Shown in pieces: positions 6,092 through 6,767 of a DNA stretch of 6,767 nucleotides; the stretch's first letter is position 1; each line of letters begins with the position of its first letter. The position numbers and the translations under genes are program-made. The notes beneath the pieces are model-generated. The model was not told the origin of the DNA. It did not search any database and saw only the letters and a program-made list of their open reading frames with translations. Origin of the DNA: Betaproteobacteria bacterium UBA5216 (GTDB lineage: Bacteria; Pseudomonadota; Gammaproteobacteria; Burkholderiales; SG8-41); contig DHVE01000062.1 of the NCBI GenBank assembly GCA_002412495.1, positions 1 through 6,767 of the forward strand. Reading direction: 5' to 3'.

Positions 6092-6106
6092 TGGCGTGAA
6101 TCTTGC
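6092..6106 (+). promoter_or_regulatory. Candidate sigma-54 (-24/-12) promoter of the biuret-hydrolase-like gene
   Basis: TGGC at 6092-6095 and TTGC at 6103-6106 are separated by 7 bases, the exact spacing of the sigma-54 consensus TGGCAC-N5-TTGC. The G after the -24 box is also present, but the consensus AC at positions 5-6 is GT. It points to the gene starting at 6190, with an expected transcription start near 6117 and a leader of about 70 bases. Eight fixed bases at fixed spacing are unlikely to occur by chance inside this particular gap. Sigma-54 control would fit nitrogen-limitation expression of a nitrogen-releasing hydrolase. Confidence 0.55.
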
Positions 6107-6189
6107 GTGAGTTTCATACACAGCCACCCGAAAGAGATCGTATCCGCCAACCGCCCTTTGTTTCGATTGATCCTGTGACATTAGCATCA

Positions 6190-6767
6190 ATGCCCACTGT
6201 AACTATCAATGCCAGTCCCCAGCCGATAGCCATAGACCCGGCCCGTACCGCCGTCATTCTTATCGACATGCAGCGCGATTTTCTCGAGCCAGGCGGCTTT
6301 GGCGAATCCTTGGGGAATGACGTCACGTTGCTGCAGGCTGCGGTTGAGCCGTGCAGGCTGTTACTCAACTGCGCGCGCGAGCAACGCTTGCTGGTGATTC
6401 ACACCCGCGAAGGCCATCGCCCCGACTTGAACGATGCGCCGCGCGCCAAGGTGGAGCGCGGGGCGCCGAGCCTGCGCATCGGCGCCATTGGCCCGATGGG
6501 TCGCATTCTGGTTCGCGGTGAAGCGGGTCACGACATCGTAACTGCGCTGTATCCACTCACCTGCGAACCGGTGATCGACAAGCCTGGCAAGGGCGCGTTT
6601 TACGCAACGGATTTGCATACTATTTTGCGTAACCGCGACATCGAAAATCTGATCGTGTGCGGCGTAACGACCGAAGTGTGCGTGCATACCACAGTGCGCG
6701 AAGCCAACGACCGCGGCTATCGCTGCATCGTGCCGGGTGACTGCTGCGCATCATACATTCCCGAGTT
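6190..6767 (+). CDS. Cysteine hydrolase, isochorismatase fold, biuret-hydrolase-like, 3'-truncated
   Basis: The frame opens at ATG 6190 and runs off the window end, giving 192 full codons; about 30-40 C-terminal residues should be missing. The catalytic triad of the cysteine-hydrolase branch is present: Asp26 (LIDMQRDF), Lys131 (IDKPGKGAF) and Cys164 (GVTTEVCV), with the cis-peptide region VTT just before it. The segments HTREGHRPDL (71-80), GRILVRGE (104-111), DKPGKGAFYATDL (130-142) and REANDRGY (about 170-177) strongly recall BiuH of Rhizobium leguminosarum, which hydrolyses biuret to allophanate and ammonia. Ureidoacrylate hydrolase (RutB) or N-carbamoylsarcosine amidase activity remains possible. 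ATG 6190 gives a family-like N-terminus but has no clear ribosome binding site; an in-frame GTG at 6175 is the alternative. It is divergent from the AlgH-type gene and close to the amide operon, suggesting a shared nitrogen-scavenging role. Confidence 0.87.
   Translation, partial: MPTVTINASPQPIAIDPARTAVILIDMQRDFLEPGGFGESLGNDVTLLQAAVEPCRLLLNCAREQRLLVIHTREGHRPDLNDAPRAKVERGAPSLRIGAIGPMGRILVRGEAGHDIVTALYPLTCEPVIDKPGKGAFYATDLHTILRNRDIENLIVCGVTTEVCVHTTVREANDRGYRCIVPGDCCASYIPE

Noticed and set aside
5677..6150. 157-codon open frame on the - strand
   Set aside because: Composition is rich in Arg, His, Ser and Gln with no recognisable domain, no ribosome binding site support, and it overlaps the sigma-54 candidate.

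Overview
The window looks like a stretch of a proteobacterial chromosome, most likely betaproteobacterial. This rests on moderately high G+C, strong AAGGAG-type ribosome binding sites, and close resemblance of the main genes to the Methylophilus/Burkholderiales formamidase cluster and to Pseudomonas AmiE. That assignment is inference from remembered family sequences, not a search result.

Positions 1-4109 (+ strand) hold the downstream part of a nitrogen-scavenging operon: the two ATPases of a urea/short-chain-amide ABC importer (urtD, 5'-truncated by the window edge, and urtE), then formamidase fmdA, the zinc-ribbon protein fmdB and aliphatic amidase amiE. Gaps of 20-56 bp and a good ribosome binding site before each gene that starts in the window suggest one transcript, with a possible extra promoter in the AT-rich gap before fmdA. 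Together the genes would import urea, formamide or acetamide and release ammonia plus formate or acetate. The permease and binding-protein genes (urtABC or fmdDEF type) should lie upstream, outside the window. No urease or amide-responsive regulator gene is visible.

Positions 4163-5455 (- strand) hold two genes read towards the amide operon: a YqgE/AlgH-domain protein with a clear signal peptide (first transcribed), then a GNAT acetyltransferase. A 15-bp tandem repeat sits on the stop codon of the AlgH-type gene. The GNAT and amiE genes converge on a short hairpin-bearing gap.

Positions 5456-6189 contain no convincing gene. The gap includes hairpins and, at 6092-6106, a good match to a sigma-54 (-24/-12) promoter pointing at the last gene. 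That gene (6190 to window end, + strand, truncated) encodes a cysteine hydrolase of the isochorismatase fold resembling biuret hydrolase. It would add another nitrogen source (biuret or a related carbamoyl compound) to the amide module, and a sigma-54 promoter would fit nitrogen control.

I did not find a clearly new system. The points most worth checking are the exported AlgH-domain protein, the sigma-54 promoter before the biuret-hydrolase-like gene, and the pairing of an Urt-type transporter with two unrelated amidases.
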